64,000 bases of DNA from Winogradskyella algicola (GTDB lineage Bacteria > Bacteroidota > Bacteroidia > Flavobacteriales > Flavobacteriaceae). The translations under genes and the position numbers were made by a program. The DNA lies in the NCBI RefSeq assembly GCF_005869935.1, contig NZ_SZQF01000001.1, forward strand, positions 310,001-374,000, read 5' to 3'. The notes under the pieces were generated by a model. The model made no database searches, was not told the origin of the DNA, and saw nothing but the letters and a program-made list of their open reading frames with translations. Of the stretch, positions 7,907-16,959 are shown in pieces. Position 1 is the stretch's first letter; the number at the start of each line of letters is the position of its first letter.

Positions 7907-7914
7907 TAACTTTG
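7907..7914 (+). promoter_or_regulatory. -7 element of the HU/SPOR gene
   Basis: TAACTTTG matches TAnnTTTG and ends 8 nt before the ATG at 7922, so the transcript is probably leaderless or nearly so. Confidence 0.5.
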
Positions 7915-7921
7915 TTTTACT

Positions 7922-8860
7922 ATGCAGCTAGAAACTTACATCAGTGATCTTTTATACCGATACGATTGTATTACAGTGCCTCAACTAGGTGCTTTTTTAA
8001 CTAATCGTGTTTCGGCAAGAATACATAACTCTACACATACATTTTATCCACCAAAGAAGGTATTGTCGTTTAACGAACAATTACAAAATAATGATGGATT
8101 ACTAGCTAATTACATTGCTGAAGTAGAAAAAGTACCTTATGCTACTGCTAATGACAAGATTTCTAAGCAAGTAAAAGCCATAAAATCTTACCTTATTGAA
8201 GGGGAAACTATTCAATTTGAAAACATTGGAGAGCTTGTTTTAAACACTGAAGGTAAAATAGTATTTAATCCTTCTAGCCATATCAATTACTTAACAGATT
8301 CTTTTGGTTTATCTCACTTTACATCTCCTGATATAAAACGTGAAGTATACAAAGAAGAGGTTGAGGCTATTGAAGAAACTGCCCCTATTGTATTTACACC
8401 AGAAAAGCACTCTAACAATAACTGGTTAAAATATGCTGCTGCAGCTGTTATAGTTTTAGGATTAAGCGGTTTTGGTGCTTTTAAGTATTACAACAATACC
8501 ATTGAAAATCATAATCAGTTAGCCCAAGAAGAAGCTAATGCTCAACTAGATGCTAAAGTACAAGAAGCCACTTTTGTTATTAGTAATCCGTTGCCTGCTG
8601 CTACACTATCTCTAGAAAAGCAAACTGGCAATTACCATATTGTTGCAGGTGCATTTAGAGTTGAATCAAATTCTGATAAAAAGGTAAATCAACTCAGAGA
8701 AAACGGTTATAAAGCCAGAAAAATAGGTAAAAATCGTTATGGTCTTCACGAAGTAGTTTATGCTAGTTTTGAGACTAGACTTGAGGCCCAAAGAGCACTC
8801 TATAAAATCCGTCGCGAGCATAACAAAGATGCATGGTTACTGATTAAGAAATTAGATTAA
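7922..8860 (+). CDS. HU-like (CCDC81-type) and SPOR domain membrane protein
   Basis: 312 residues. The N-terminal half (about 1-130) matches the tandem bacterial CCDC81/HU-like domains often fused to SPOR domains in Bacteroidota. A transmembrane helix follows at about 168-188, then a linker, then a C-terminal SPOR domain (about 232-310, beginning YHIVAGAF), which in other proteins binds peptidoglycan lacking stem peptides at division sites. The topology puts the HU-like part in the cytoplasm and SPOR in the periplasm, possibly linking nucleoid or cytoskeleton to the septal wall. Domain calls are good; the role is inference. Confidence 0.88.
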   Translation: MQLETYISDLLYRYDCITVPQLGAFLTNRVSARIHNSTHTFYPPKKVLSFNEQLQNNDGLLANYIAEVEKVPYATANDKISKQVKAIKSYLIEGETIQFENIGELVLNTEGKIVFNPSSHINYLTDSFGLSHFTSPDIKREVYKEEVEAIEETAPIVFTPEKHSNNNWLKYAAAAVIVLGLSGFGAFKYYNNTIENHNQLAQEEANAQLDAKVQEATFVISNPLPAATLSLEKQTGNYHIVAGAFRVESNSDKKVNQLRENGYKARKIGKNRYGLHEVVYASFETRLEAQRALYKIRREHNKDAWLLIKKLD

Positions 8861-8894
8861 CCTTTTCTTATCCTTTTATTTACTTAAATCAGCA

Positions 8895-8902
8895 TATCTT
8901 TG
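8895..8902 (+). promoter_or_regulatory. -7 element of the thioesterase gene
   Basis: TATCTTTG matches TAnnTTTG, 19 nt before the ATG at 8921. Confidence 0.5.
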
Positions 8903-8920
8903 CACAAATTTTAAAAATTT

Positions 8921-9430
8921 ATGCAACCAAGAACCGCATTTCAGTCTAAAACTGTTGTAACCGACCTTGTCCTACCTAGCGAGACCAATCCTATAAATAA
9001 TCTCTTTGGCGGTGAATTATTAGCACGAATGGATAGAGCTGCTAGTATTGCAGCAAGACGCCATTCTAGACGAATTGTCGTAACCGCATCGGTAAATCAC
9101 GTTGCATTTAATAGATCTGTACCACTAGGTAGTGTCGTTACTATTGAGGCAAAAGTATCTCGAGCCTTTACCTCTTCAATGGAGGTCTATATGGATGTTT
9201 GGATAGAAGATCGTGAATCTGGAGAATGTGTTAAAGCCAATGAAGCCATTTACACATTTGTTGCTGTTGATGAAACAGGTAGACCTGTAAAAATCCCTGA
9301 GCTTATCCCAGAAACTGAACTAGAAAAAGAGCGTTATGATGCTGCCCTAAGACGAAAACAATTAAGTCTTGTTTTGGCTGGCAAAATGAAACCGGCTGAT
9401 GCTACTGAATTAAAGGCACTTTTTGAGTAG
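8921..9430 (+). CDS. acyl-CoA thioesterase (hotdog fold)
   Basis: 169-residue single hotdog-domain thioesterase of the YciA/BFIT-like cytoplasmic type, hydrolysing acyl-CoA to free acid and CoA. Visible family features are the LPSETNPINNLFGGELLARMDRAA segment (central helix with the catalytic acidic residue region) and the VNHVAFNRSVPLGSVV strand. The start MQPRTAFQSK fits the family. It stands alone between promoters and REP-like repeats. Chain-length preference cannot be read from sequence. Confidence 0.9.
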   Translation: MQPRTAFQSKTVVTDLVLPSETNPINNLFGGELLARMDRAASIAARRHSRRIVVTASVNHVAFNRSVPLGSVVTIEAKVSRAFTSSMEVYMDVWIEDRESGECVKANEAIYTFVAVDETGRPVKIPELIPETELEKERYDAALRRKQLSLVLAGKMKPADATELKALFE

Positions 9431-9433
9431 TAG

Positions 9434-9504
9434 ATTCTGAATCAAGTTCAGAATGACAAATTTTTTTGAAACGAAAAATTGCTATGCTGAATTTATTTCA
9501 GCAT
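9434..9504 (+). repeat. two REP-like hairpins after the thioesterase gene
   Basis: Two perfect 8-bp inverted repeats with 5-nt loops: ATTCTGAA/TTCAGAAT (9434-9441, 9447-9454) and ATGCTGAA/TTCAGCAT (9484-9491, 9497-9504). They share the CTGAA/TTCAG core and are probably a repeat pair; the first also sits where a terminator would be expected, though with only a delayed T-run. Confidence 0.65.
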
Positions 9505-9568
9505 CTTCGTTTTAATTCAATTAAACCTTTTCTAAAACCAATAGTCTTATCATTAACCAAATGTATTA

Positions 9569-9787
9569 ATGATGAAATATTTAGTTTACACCTTAATTTT
9601 AGTATTTGCTTTAAATCTTAACTCTTGCGCAAGACGTGTAGTTGTAGCACAACCAGCGTCAGTAACTGTAGTTAAGAAATTACCAAGACAATATAAAGTG
9701 GTTAGAGTAAAAGGAAAACGCTATTACTTCTTTAACGGAAAACACTACAGAAAAACCAGAAATGGATATGTTGTTGTTAAAATTTAA
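9569..9787 (+). CDS. small lipoprotein, DUF6515-like
   Basis: 72 residues: signal peptide with lipobox LNSC (Cys21 from the first Met), then a basic beta-rich segment with YKVVRVKGKRYYFFNGKHYRK, similar to small surface proteins with repeated YYxxNGxxYR elements. Either of two adjacent Met codons (9569 or 9572) may start it. Its stop overlaps the 3' end of the convergent EnvC-like gene. The family assignment is tentative. Confidence 0.7.
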   Translation: MMKYLVYTLILVFALNLNSCARRVVVAQPASVTVVKKLPRQYKVVRVKGKRYYFFNGKHYRKTRNGYVVVKI

Positions 9788-11004
9788 TTTTTAGCCAACC
9801 AATACTCTGGATTTAGTTTTTGGTTATTCTTATAAATTCTAAATCCTAAAAGTGTTTCACCAGAGGTTTTATTTGTAAATGCCTCACCAATAGCTTGTCC
9901 TGTTTTAATTTTATCACCTTTCTTTACGTAGATTTTTGAAAGATTGGTGTAAATAGTTAGATAATTACCATGTCTTATCATTATTGCTGGATTTCCTCTT
10001 TTAATGACAAGTATTTCAGAAACTTCACCATTAAAAACTGCTTTAACAGTTGCATTCGTCGTTGTTTCTATCTTAATTCCTGGGTTATTGACCTCAACTG
10101 AACTGTCTGTTAACGATCTTCCCTTACCATATTTTGCCTTAATCACACCTCTTTCAACTGGCCAACCTAACCTTCCTTTATTAGCTTCAAAGCTTTCACC
10201 TACAATTTTGTCTGCTGGTGTTAAAATAAACTTTCCTGTTGAGGTTTTCTTTCCAGCTTTTTTATTTGATGCGGCAATAGCTTCGCGAATCAATCGATTT
10301 ATTTCTTTATCTAATCGGTCTGCCTCTTGCTGTTTTTGTTTTATTTGAGAGGCAAACTTTGTCATGTCTGCCTTTATAATTGCCATTAACTTTTCGCGCT
10401 CTTCTAATTCTTTTTCAAGTTCTCGTTTAGCAATTCTATTTTCCTGAATTAATTTGTCTTTATCGGCTTTTTGCTTAGATAATTCTAAGTTTAGGTCTTG
10501 TAACTCTTTTGTTTTCTTTTTTATCAGTTCACCTTGTTCTTTTTGATAATTGGCATATTGTCTAATGTACTGCAAGCGTTTGTAAGCTTGTTTAAAATTA
10601 TTTGAAGACAATAAAAACATCACTTTACTCTGCTCTGACTTACTTTTGTAAGACTTTACAATCATTGCTGCATAATCATCTTTTAACTCCTGTAATTGTG
10701 CTCTAAGGCTTGTTATTTCTTGCTGATTGGTATTTATCTCTCTCGTAAGTAAGTTAGCCTGTTCGTTAGTGATTCTTATAAGATTTTGTCTGCGTTGTAC
10801 CTTATAGTTAAGGTCCTCTATTAATGAAATTTCAGATTTCTCTTCTTTCTTTTTACCAGCATAAAACGCCTTAAACTGTTTTATCTCTTTTAGTATTTGC
10901 TGACGTTGCGCTTCAAGCTTTTGCTGTTTATCACTTTGTGCAATTAATATGCTAGACGAAAATAACATCACTAATACAAATGCAAAACAAATGAAAGTTT
11001 TCAT
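9784..11004 (-). CDS. EnvC-like murein hydrolase activator (degenerate M23)
   Basis: 406 residues from the preferred ATG at 11004: signal peptide (KTFICFAFVLVMLF...), a long coiled coil (about 20-240), and a C-terminal LytM/M23 fold. The zinc-binding His-x-x-x-Asp and HxH motifs are not there: the matching places read NNPGIKIE and LLGFRIY. This is the pattern of EnvC, which activates amidases rather than cutting itself. An ATG 11 codons upstream (11037) lies inside a REP-like repeat and would put charged residues before the signal peptide, so it was rejected. Probably the last gene of the TPR-DUF4292-EnvC run. Confidence 0.88.
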   Translation of the reverse strand: MKTFICFAFVLVMLFSSSILIAQSDKQQKLEAQRQQILKEIKQFKAFYAGKKKEEKSEISLIEDLNYKVQRRQNLIRITNEQANLLTREINTNQQEITSLRAQLQELKDDYAAMIVKSYKSKSEQSKVMFLLSSNNFKQAYKRLQYIRQYANYQKEQGELIKKKTKELQDLNLELSKQKADKDKLIQENRIAKRELEKELEEREKLMAIIKADMTKFASQIKQKQQEADRLDKEINRLIREAIAASNKKAGKKTSTGKFILTPADKIVGESFEANKGRLGWPVERGVIKAKYGKGRSLTDSSVEVNNPGIKIETTTNATVKAVFNGEVSEILVIKRGNPAIMIRHGNYLTIYTNLSKIYVKKGDKIKTGQAIGEAFTNKTSGETLLGFRIYKNNQKLNPEYWLAKN

Positions 11005-11018
11005 TTTTTTAAAATTAA

Positions 11019-11059
11019 GAGATTTCTCGTCGTTCATGCTTCACTCTGTCGAAATGACA
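11019..11059 (-). repeat. REP-like repeat before the EnvC-like gene
   Basis: On the minus strand it begins TGTCATTTCGA (11059-11049) and ends CGAGAAATCTC (11029-11019), the same ends as the repeat at 5631-5659. It fills the gap between the DUF4292 gene and the EnvC-like gene. Confidence 0.65.
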
Positions 11060-11065
11060 TTTAAT

Positions 11066-11863
11066 TTACTTAATAACTATTTCTTTATATCCTGCTGGTA
11101 TTTTAAAAGGAAATCTAACATCTTCATTCAATGTTAACGATTTAAATTCCATTGTAATGGCAACTTCATCAGAATCTTCGACAGCAATAATTCTAATATC
11201 TTTTGGTAAAATTTGGTTTTTCACCTCTTGATATGTAGTATAATCAACCTGAAGAATGCGTTTTTTTAATTGCTGAAACAATTGTAAACTATCCATTTTA
11301 AAATGTGATGGATTAATTAAATAAAATAACTCCAATAGTGCACTTTGATCTTTGGGTTGCAACGCATATGAGTTTTCGTTTACAGAGACCTTGTGTGGTT
11401 CTTCCTTTAAATCAAATATAGCCTGACCTAATAATATATTCTGCACTTTGTTGAAATCTAAATCCACTCCTACAAAATCACTCAACAATTTATAATCTCC
11501 ATCAAAGTATTCGTTATCAAGTTTGTTGTAAAATCTAACTTTTTCTGGTGTAATCATCATACGTGCTAAACCAAGCTTAGCGCTTAACCATATCACTTTA
11601 TCTTTTTCTATTCTAAGGTTAAACGTTGAACCATTCTCTTTTTGGTTTTGAGTAATATCAATTTTTACCTTGCCTTGGAGTGTCTTAAAATCTGCATCGC
11701 TTTTTAGATGCTGTTTTATCACTTGCTTAGCCGAAAGCTTATCACTTGCTTCACCTGAAGCCACAATGCTTTTGGTGGATTTACAGTTTGTAACAAATAA
11801 CAGCATTGCTAAGGCAAATACGATTTTGAATGTATGATGTATTTTGTCGTTTAGTTTTTTCAT
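11066..11863 (-). CDS. DUF4292 lipoprotein
   Basis: 265 residues: N-terminal hydrophobic stretch with lipobox VTNC, then a domain of the DUF4292 type (LolA/LppX-like fold suspected for this family), with LQGKVKIDI and VIWLSAKLGLARMMITPEKV. Such proteins could shuttle or bind lipids in the periplasm; this is inference. It lies between the TPR gene and the EnvC-like gene on the same strand, with REP-like repeats in both gaps. Confidence 0.85.
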   Translation of the reverse strand: MKKLNDKIHHTFKIVFALAMLLFVTNCKSTKSIVASGEASDKLSAKQVIKQHLKSDADFKTLQGKVKIDITQNQKENGSTFNLRIEKDKVIWLSAKLGLARMMITPEKVRFYNKLDNEYFDGDYKLLSDFVGVDLDFNKVQNILLGQAIFDLKEEPHKVSVNENSYALQPKDQSALLELFYLINPSHFKMDSLQLFQQLKKRILQVDYTTYQEVKNQILPKDIRIIAVEDSDEVAITMEFKSLTLNEDVRFPFKIPAGYKEIVIK

Positions 11864-11878
11864 TCTCTAATGAGATTC

Positions 11879-11890
11879 CCACTTTCGTGG
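11879..11890 (-). repeat. REP-like hairpin between TPR and DUF4292 genes
   Basis: CCAC, TTTC, GTGG: a short palindrome with the CTTTCG-type centre also seen at 5725-5738, in the 32-bp gap of a probable operon. Confidence 0.45.
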
Positions 11891-11895
11891 AAATT

Positions 11896-13257
11896 TTATT
11901 GTTGTGCTTTTATGTCTCTTGCTTTTTTAGCAAACGCTTCAGACTTACTTATATTATTAAGGCCTTTGTGAGCTATGCTTAATTCTGTATAAAAATCGGA
12001 CTCCATTTTAGGGTTTTCAATTAAATAATCTAATCCTATTTCTAAGTTGTCTATTGCGTTTTTAAAATTGCCTTGTTTATTGTTTGCTACTGCATTTACT
12101 AAATATAAAATAGGTTGTGCAGGATACAAATCCAATGCTTCTTTGCTACCCTTAATCACTGCATTATAATCTTGAAGATCTATTTGTAACAACAACACAT
12201 CTTTTATGAGCTTAAAATCATTTGGGTCTTGTTTAAGCGCTTCTTTAAAGTTTTCTAATGCTTTTGCCTTATCGCCTGACTTTAAATAATACTGCCCTAA
12301 GTCACTGTGTGTTTGCGCATCTTTATTATCATCTATCAAGGCTGTAATCTCGACTAAATCTGACTCATATTCTGGGTTATTAGCTACAAAACCAACAAAA
12401 TCCTTCAGAACTTTTGCCTTAGCATCTGCATTAATTTCTGGACTGGTTAGAGCTATTTTTACAGAGTTTATAGCATCTTCTACTTTACCGTCTTGTAAAT
12501 AGAATTTATACAATGCCAAATGCACAAACTTTGAATCTGGCTTTATATTTAAGAGATTCTGTGCAGCCTTGTAGGCCTTCTTTCTATCACCAGATTGACT
12601 GTATCTGTAAATGAGTTTAAGGTGGTTTTCCTCATTGTTTGGATTGTTGGCTACGCGTTGCTCCAGATTTTCAATTCGGTCGTCTGCATTGCCTGTAATG
12701 CTATAAATCTCGTTACGCATTGCATCTCTGGCTTCGCTAACACCTAATTCTTCATCTAATTCATCTAAAAGATTAAGTGCTTGCTTATAACGTTTTTCTC
12801 GTATGTACAATGTTGCTAAATCTTCTTTGTAATCTGGATGATATTTTACCAATTGCTTTATAGTTTTAATAGCATTATCTATATCATCTTGCTGAAAATA
12901 CACGTCGTACAACTCATCTAAAAACCACGCGTTGTCTGGTTGCATACTAATAGCCTTTTTAAGGTTGTCTTCAGCAGCGCCAAAGTTTTTGAGTTTGTTG
13001 TAGTTTTTACCAAGCTCAAAATAAATGACAGGCTTTTTAGAATCTAGATTAAGGCATTTATGAAGTGCTTCAACAGCTCTCTCATAATTCTCGATGCCCT
13101 TTTGTTTTAAGGCTTCAAAAAAATACTCTTGAAATTCGTCTTCAACATTGCCTAAATCGTCATCTGGTCGTTTATTAAAATCAACTTGAGCCATAGCAAA
13201 GCTTGGTACTAAAAATAGTACTAGTAGAAGTTTTGTTATGTGTTGTTTTAATTTCAT
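11896..13257 (-). CDS. tetratricopeptide repeat protein, secreted
   Basis: 453 residues with a signal peptide (LLLVLFLVPSFAMAQ) and TPR units through most of the chain, for example YFELGKNYNKLKNFGAAEDNLKKAI and HSDLGQYYLKSGDKAKALENFKEAL in separate repeats. TPR superhelices bind partner proteins; a periplasmic scaffold in envelope assembly is likely. Downstream come DUF4292 and EnvC-like genes, upstream a small lipoprotein and a sugar nucleotidyltransferase, all on the minus strand. No specific partner is known. Confidence 0.88.
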   Translation of the reverse strand: MKLKQHITKLLLVLFLVPSFAMAQVDFNKRPDDDLGNVEDEFQEYFFEALKQKGIENYERAVEALHKCLNLDSKKPVIYFELGKNYNKLKNFGAAEDNLKKAISMQPDNAWFLDELYDVYFQQDDIDNAIKTIKQLVKYHPDYKEDLATLYIREKRYKQALNLLDELDEELGVSEARDAMRNEIYSITGNADDRIENLEQRVANNPNNEENHLKLIYRYSQSGDRKKAYKAAQNLLNIKPDSKFVHLALYKFYLQDGKVEDAINSVKIALTSPEINADAKAKVLKDFVGFVANNPEYESDLVEITALIDDNKDAQTHSDLGQYYLKSGDKAKALENFKEALKQDPNDFKLIKDVLLLQIDLQDYNAVIKGSKEALDLYPAQPILYLVNAVANNKQGNFKNAIDNLEIGLDYLIENPKMESDFYTELSIAHKGLNNISKSEAFAKKARDIKAQQ

Positions 13258-13275
13258 ATTTAGATTCTACGATTT

Positions 13276-13300
13276 GGCTTCGACAAGCTCAGCCTGACAA
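13276..13300 (-). repeat. REP-like repeat upstream of the TPR gene
   Basis: GGCT and AGCC bracket a TCGACAAGCTC core, followed by TGACA, the edge motif shared with other REP-like copies here. Confidence 0.45.
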
Positions 13301-13386
13301 CTGCTTGATTTCAAAAGTTGTTCCAAACTTGTTTGAATAAGGTTTTTTGCTCAAAATCGGCTATGTTTTTTCGCCGTAACCGAAAG

Positions 13387-13436
13387 ATAGCTAATTGCAA
13401 TTAATTCCGATTAGGAATTTAGCCGTAATTAGCTAT
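13387..13436. repeat. nested 50-bp inverted repeat
   Basis: Outer arms ATAGCTAATT (13387-13396) and AATTAGCTAT (13427-13436) are perfect 10-bp complements. Inside them AATTCC (13403-13408) and GGAATT (13414-13419) form a second perfect stem with loop GATTA. The element lies in a 202-bp gap between the small lipoprotein gene's stop and the TPR gene's start, where it could be a cassette boundary, cruciform or transcript hairpin. Confidence 0.65.
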
Positions 13437-13459
13437 ACAAATTGTTGTTGCACATTTTT

Positions 13460-13891
13460 TTATTCAGCTGGATACATTCTCATATTTTCCATTTCAAATG
13501 TTGGTGGATAAACAATTTCAAAGTTTATTGATTGAAAATCATCATAGCTCACGTCAAAACGTTTAAGAATTAGGTAATTACTCCTTATTTCATTCCACTC
13601 ATTATTTTCTATAGTTTCTTTAGTTAAAAAGAAAAAGGATAAAGTATCATTTAATGCTTCATCAAAAATTTTATCTTGTGTTCGAAATCCACCTAATCTA
13701 AAAGTAGACATAGGTAAGATTTTGTTTGTAGTATTTTCAGTACTCAATGTAGTGTCAGGATATTTATAGTCGATAGTAAAATATAATTCAGAATCTGATT
13801 CGTTACGTACATTAAACTTATAGGTTTGCTCGACTAATTCCTCACAGCTAAATAATGTAATCAGAATAAAAATCAGAATGAATTTTTTCAT
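13460..13891 (-). CDS. hypothetical lipoprotein
   Basis: 143 residues with a signal peptide and lipobox LFSC (Cys at about 16), followed by a probable beta-sandwich-like segment. No family recognised. It interrupts an otherwise compact run of cell-envelope genes and is flanked by a REP-like repeat upstream and by the nested inverted repeat downstream, which suggests an inserted accessory gene. Confidence 0.7.
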   Translation of the reverse strand: MKKFILIFILITLFSCEELVEQTYKFNVRNESDSELYFTIDYKYPDTTLSTENTTNKILPMSTFRLGGFRTQDKIFDEALNDTLSFFFLTKETIENNEWNEIRSNYLILKRFDVSYDDFQSINFEIVYPPTFEMENMRMYPAE

Positions 13892-13946
13892 TTATAGTAC
13901 AGTTTTTCATAAATATGCTACAACTAGTGATATATAGACTCCTGCA

Positions 13947-13968
13947 TCACTTCGACTTCGCTCAGTGA
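13947..13968 (-). repeat. REP-like hairpin upstream of the small lipoprotein
   Basis: TCACT (13947-13951) and AGTGA (13964-13968) enclose a CGACTTCGC core related to the other REP-like copies. Confidence 0.45.
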
Positions 13969-13982
13969 CCTACACGGGAAGA

Positions 13983-15002
13983 CTATTCCAACACAGTGTA
14001 ATCTCCAATACTAATTTTGGTAAACTCTCCATTATACTTTACGTGGTTACCAATCATAGCTTCGTCTAAATTAGCATTTTTAATAGTCGTCTGATTCTGT
14101 ATTAAGCTATTTTTAACGGTTGAATTTTCGATAATGCAATCTTTACCTATAGAAACGTTAGGGCCAACCGTAGCGTTCTTTAAAACTGTTCCTTTGGCGA
14201 TGAAACAAGGTTCAATCACTTTTGAATTCTCTAAAACGACAGAATCGTCAACTAATTGCTCTTCGCCATCTGCTTTTAAGAAACCTAGCATCTTGGTATT
14301 GGTTTCTAGCGTTACGTTTTTGTTGCCACAATCCATCCACTCATCAACTGTACCTGTTTTGAAGATTTTACCATCTGCCATCATGCGCTTTATACCATCG
14401 TTAATTTGGTATTCGCCACCATTCATAACGTTTTCATCTAAAACCTCTTGAAGTTTCGCTTTTAAAACTGCGACATCTTTAAAGTAATAGATTCCGATTA
14501 CAGCCTGATCACTTACAAAGGTTTCTGGTTTTTCTACAAGCTCAACAATCTCTTGTTTGTCGTTCAACTTTACCACACCATAAGCTTCAGGATTATCCAC
14601 TTGTTTAGTCCAAATCACACTGTCTGCACTTGGGTCTAAATCAAACTCTGCTCTAATCAAGGTATCTGCATAAGCAATAACCGCAGGACCAGAAAGTGAT
14701 GGTTTAGCACTCATAATAGCGTGACCTGTTCCTAACGGTTGATCTTGTCTGTAGATAGATGCTTTTGCCCCTAAATCTTCAGCCAACTCCGTTAAACTCT
14801 CAACAACATCATCTCCAAAAAATGCTGGGTCACCAAGAACAAAAGCGACTTCTTCTATAGGTTGTTTTAATACTTTTGCTATATCTTTTACCAAACGATG
14901 CACGATGGGTTGACCTGCTACCGGAATTAATGGTTTTGGAACTGTTAAACTATGTGGTCTAAGACGTGAACCTCGACCTGCCATTGGTACTATTATTTTC
15001 AT
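13983..15002 (-). CDS. sugar-phosphate nucleotidyltransferase
   Basis: 339 residues. The N-terminal nucleotidyltransferase domain has the signature PMAGRGSRLRP with PKPLIPV, which binds NTP and sugar-1-phosphate, and the C-terminal part (about 240-339) is a left-handed beta-helix of hexapeptide repeats. It would make an NDP-sugar for envelope glycans. It is 33 bp downstream of dut, in the flippase-dut-nucleotidyltransferase run. It differs from the RmlA-type enzyme at 57242-58111 by its beta-helix tail; exact sugar unknown. Confidence 0.88.
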   Translation of the reverse strand: MKIIVPMAGRGSRLRPHSLTVPKPLIPVAGQPIVHRLVKDIAKVLKQPIEEVAFVLGDPAFFGDDVVESLTELAEDLGAKASIYRQDQPLGTGHAIMSAKPSLSGPAVIAYADTLIRAEFDLDPSADSVIWTKQVDNPEAYGVVKLNDKQEIVELVEKPETFVSDQAVIGIYYFKDVAVLKAKLQEVLDENVMNGGEYQINDGIKRMMADGKIFKTGTVDEWMDCGNKNVTLETNTKMLGFLKADGEEQLVDDSVVLENSKVIEPCFIAKGTVLKNATVGPNVSIGKDCIIENSTVKNSLIQNQTTIKNANLDEAMIGNHVKYNGEFTKISIGDYTVLE

Positions 15003-15035
15003 TTTATGAGTTTATTCGTTGATTTGTTTAGTCGT

Positions 15036-15470
15036 TTATTTGGTGCCAGTACTTCCGAAACCACCTTCTCCTCTATCGGTTTCAGAAAGTTCTTCGACTT
15101 CTATCCATTCTGCACGTTCGTGCTTTGCAATTACTAATTGTGCTATTCGCTCTCCGTTTTGGATGGTAAATTCTTCATTAGAAAGATTTACTAAAATCAC
15201 TCCTATTTCACCTCTATAATCTGCATCTACTGTTCCTGGTGCATTGAGTACTGTGATTCCTTTTTTTGCTGCTAAACCGCTTCTTGGTCTTACTTGAGCT
15301 TCATAACCAATTGGCAATTCTATAAATAAGCCTGTGCCTACTATTGTCCGTTCAAGTGGTTTAAGAATTCTATCTTCAGTGAGGTTGGCTCTTAAGTCCA
15401 TACCTGCGGAGGCTATAGTTTCGTAATGCGGTAAATCGTGAATGGATTTATTTATGATTTTAATTGTCAT
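15036..15470 (-). CDS. dut: dUTP diphosphatase
   Basis: 144-residue trimeric dUTPase that converts dUTP to dUMP and pyrophosphate. The conserved motifs are visible in order: [40 protein letters not shown] and the C-terminal GGFGSTG that closes over the active site. Its start overlaps the stop of the upstream flippase gene by 4 bp (ATGA), so the two are translationally coupled. Confidence 0.97.
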   Translation of the reverse strand: MTIKIINKSIHDLPHYETIASAGMDLRANLTEDRILKPLERTIVGTGLFIELPIGYEAQVRPRSGLAAKKGITVLNAPGTVDADYRGEIGVILVNLSNEEFTIQNGERIAQLVIAKHERAEWIEVEELSETDRGEGGFGSTGTK

Positions 15471-16897
15471 CTTCTTTTTAGTAATTGTTTAAGTTCTTCT
15501 CTTTCTAATAAAGCAATACCTGCAATAAAAATAAGCATTAAAGCAACGTTGAAAAAATAGTTGCCTCTTAGATATTTATAAGACACATAAGATAGCGCTA
15601 TTGAAAATCCTATATAACCTAAAATTCTTGAAATTTGATAAGGTACTTTATAGTGTTTTTGCCCTAATACATAAGACATCATCATCATTATTGCATAGGC
15701 TACAAGCGTAGTCCAGGCTGCTGCTATAAAACCATGTTTTGGTAATAAAATAACGTTAAGCACAATGGTAATAACAGCTCCTACAATTGAAAAATACATT
15801 CCAAAACGTGTTTTGTCAGTGAGCTTATACCAAATTGCCAGATTAAAATAGATGCCTAAAAACAAATTAGCAAGTAATACAATTGGTACAATTTCTAAAG
15901 CAACCCAATATGCTTCGTCTCGCACAATCAACGCTTTAAAAACATCTATAAATCCAACGATGAATAACAGCATTAATGCGCCACAAATAACGAAGTATTT
16001 CATGATTAGAGCATAGATGTTTTTGGCATTTTTCTCTTTTGCATGATTAAAGAAGAAAGGCTCTGCTCCTAGCCTAAAGGCTTGAATAAAAATGGTCATA
16101 AACACGGCTAGCTTATAACAGCCAGCATAAGCACCGTTAATGTCTTTACCCAACACATCTGGAATTAACCATTTATCAAAATTCTCGTTAATGACATAAG
16201 CAAGGCCTGCAATCATAATCGGTAAGCCATAATTAAGCATTTTTTTGAATATCGCTTTGTCAAAAACCCATTTCGTTTTCAAAAAATAAGGTAACAACAA
16301 TACTATTGTAACAGCACTTGCAGCAAGGTTTGCAATGAAAATATATTTTACTAAATCTGTTTTATCGTATCCTGAAAACTCAATATTGAACTTTGGAATT
16401 CCCCAAAGAAAAAAGAAGTTAAGAACTACATACGTAAAGATATTACTTAGCTTAATAAATGTGAATTTAATTGGTTTTCCTGTTGCTCTTAAATAGGCAA
16501 ATGGTGCTACCACTAAGGTATCTAAAACCAATACCCCTATTAGATAGTTAAAATAGTCTAAGCGCAGATTTACAAATTCTGCCAAGGTTTGACTAAAAAT
16601 CATCACAACGACAAACACAAACAATGTAGAAACCAACAGACTTATTAAAGTAGTAGAATATACTTTGTTTTGGTCCTTCTGTTTGCTGAAAAACCTAAAG
16701 AATGCCGTTTCCATACCATATGTAAGCAATACATTAAAAAATGCAGCGTACACATAAAAATAGGTGTTGTCAGAATAGCTGGCAGTATCTAATGTGTCTG
16801 TGTGTAGCGGTACAAGTACAAAATTCATGAGCCTAGGCAACACCGTTGCTAAACCGTAAATTATGGTGTCTTTAAAAAAGGATTTGAGTACGCTCAA
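15467..16897 (-). CDS. oligosaccharide flippase family protein (Wzx/MOP-like)
   Basis: 476 residues with about 12-14 transmembrane helices and the N-terminal segment [20 protein letters not shown], typical of the polysaccharide biosynthesis branch of the MOP exporter superfamily. It would flip a lipid-linked glycan across the inner membrane. It heads the run with dut and the nucleotidyltransferase and has its own -7 element at 16920-16927. A second flippase at 49890-51203 belongs to the large polysaccharide locus. Confidence 0.88.
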   Translation of the reverse strand: MSVLKSFFKDTIIYGLATVLPRLMNFVLVPLHTDTLDTASYSDNTYFYVYAAFFNVLLTYGMETAFFRFFSKQKDQNKVYSTTLISLLVSTLFVFVVVMIFSQTLAEFVNLRLDYFNYLIGVLVLDTLVVAPFAYLRATGKPIKFTFIKLSNIFTYVVLNFFFLWGIPKFNIEFSGYDKTDLVKYIFIANLAASAVTIVLLLPYFLKTKWVFDKAIFKKMLNYGLPIMIAGLAYVINENFDKWLIPDVLGKDINGAYAGCYKLAVFMTIFIQAFRLGAEPFFFNHAKEKNAKNIYALIMKYFVICGALMLLFIVGFIDVFKALIVRDEAYWVALEIVPIVLLANLFLGIYFNLAIWYKLTDKTRFGMYFSIVGAVITIVLNVILLPKHGFIAAAWTTLVAYAIMMMMSYVLGQKHYKVPYQISRILGYIGFSIALSYVSYKYLRGNYFFNVALMLIFIAGIALLEREELKQLLKRR

Positions 16898-16919
16898 TTG
16901 CTTAATAATGAAATCGCTT

Positions 16920-16927
16920 CAAAAATA
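16920..16927 (-). promoter_or_regulatory. -7 element of the flippase-dut run
   Basis: The minus strand reads TATTTTTG (TAnnTTTG), 23 nt before the ATG at 16897. Confidence 0.5.
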
Positions 16928-16959
16928 TTAAATATAAATGGGTCTTTGGATACTTAAAT

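Noticed and set aside
13387-13436. Integron attC site.
   Set aside because: The palindrome lacks the GTT/AAC-bounded core sites of attC and no integrase is visible, so only a generic inverted repeat is claimed.
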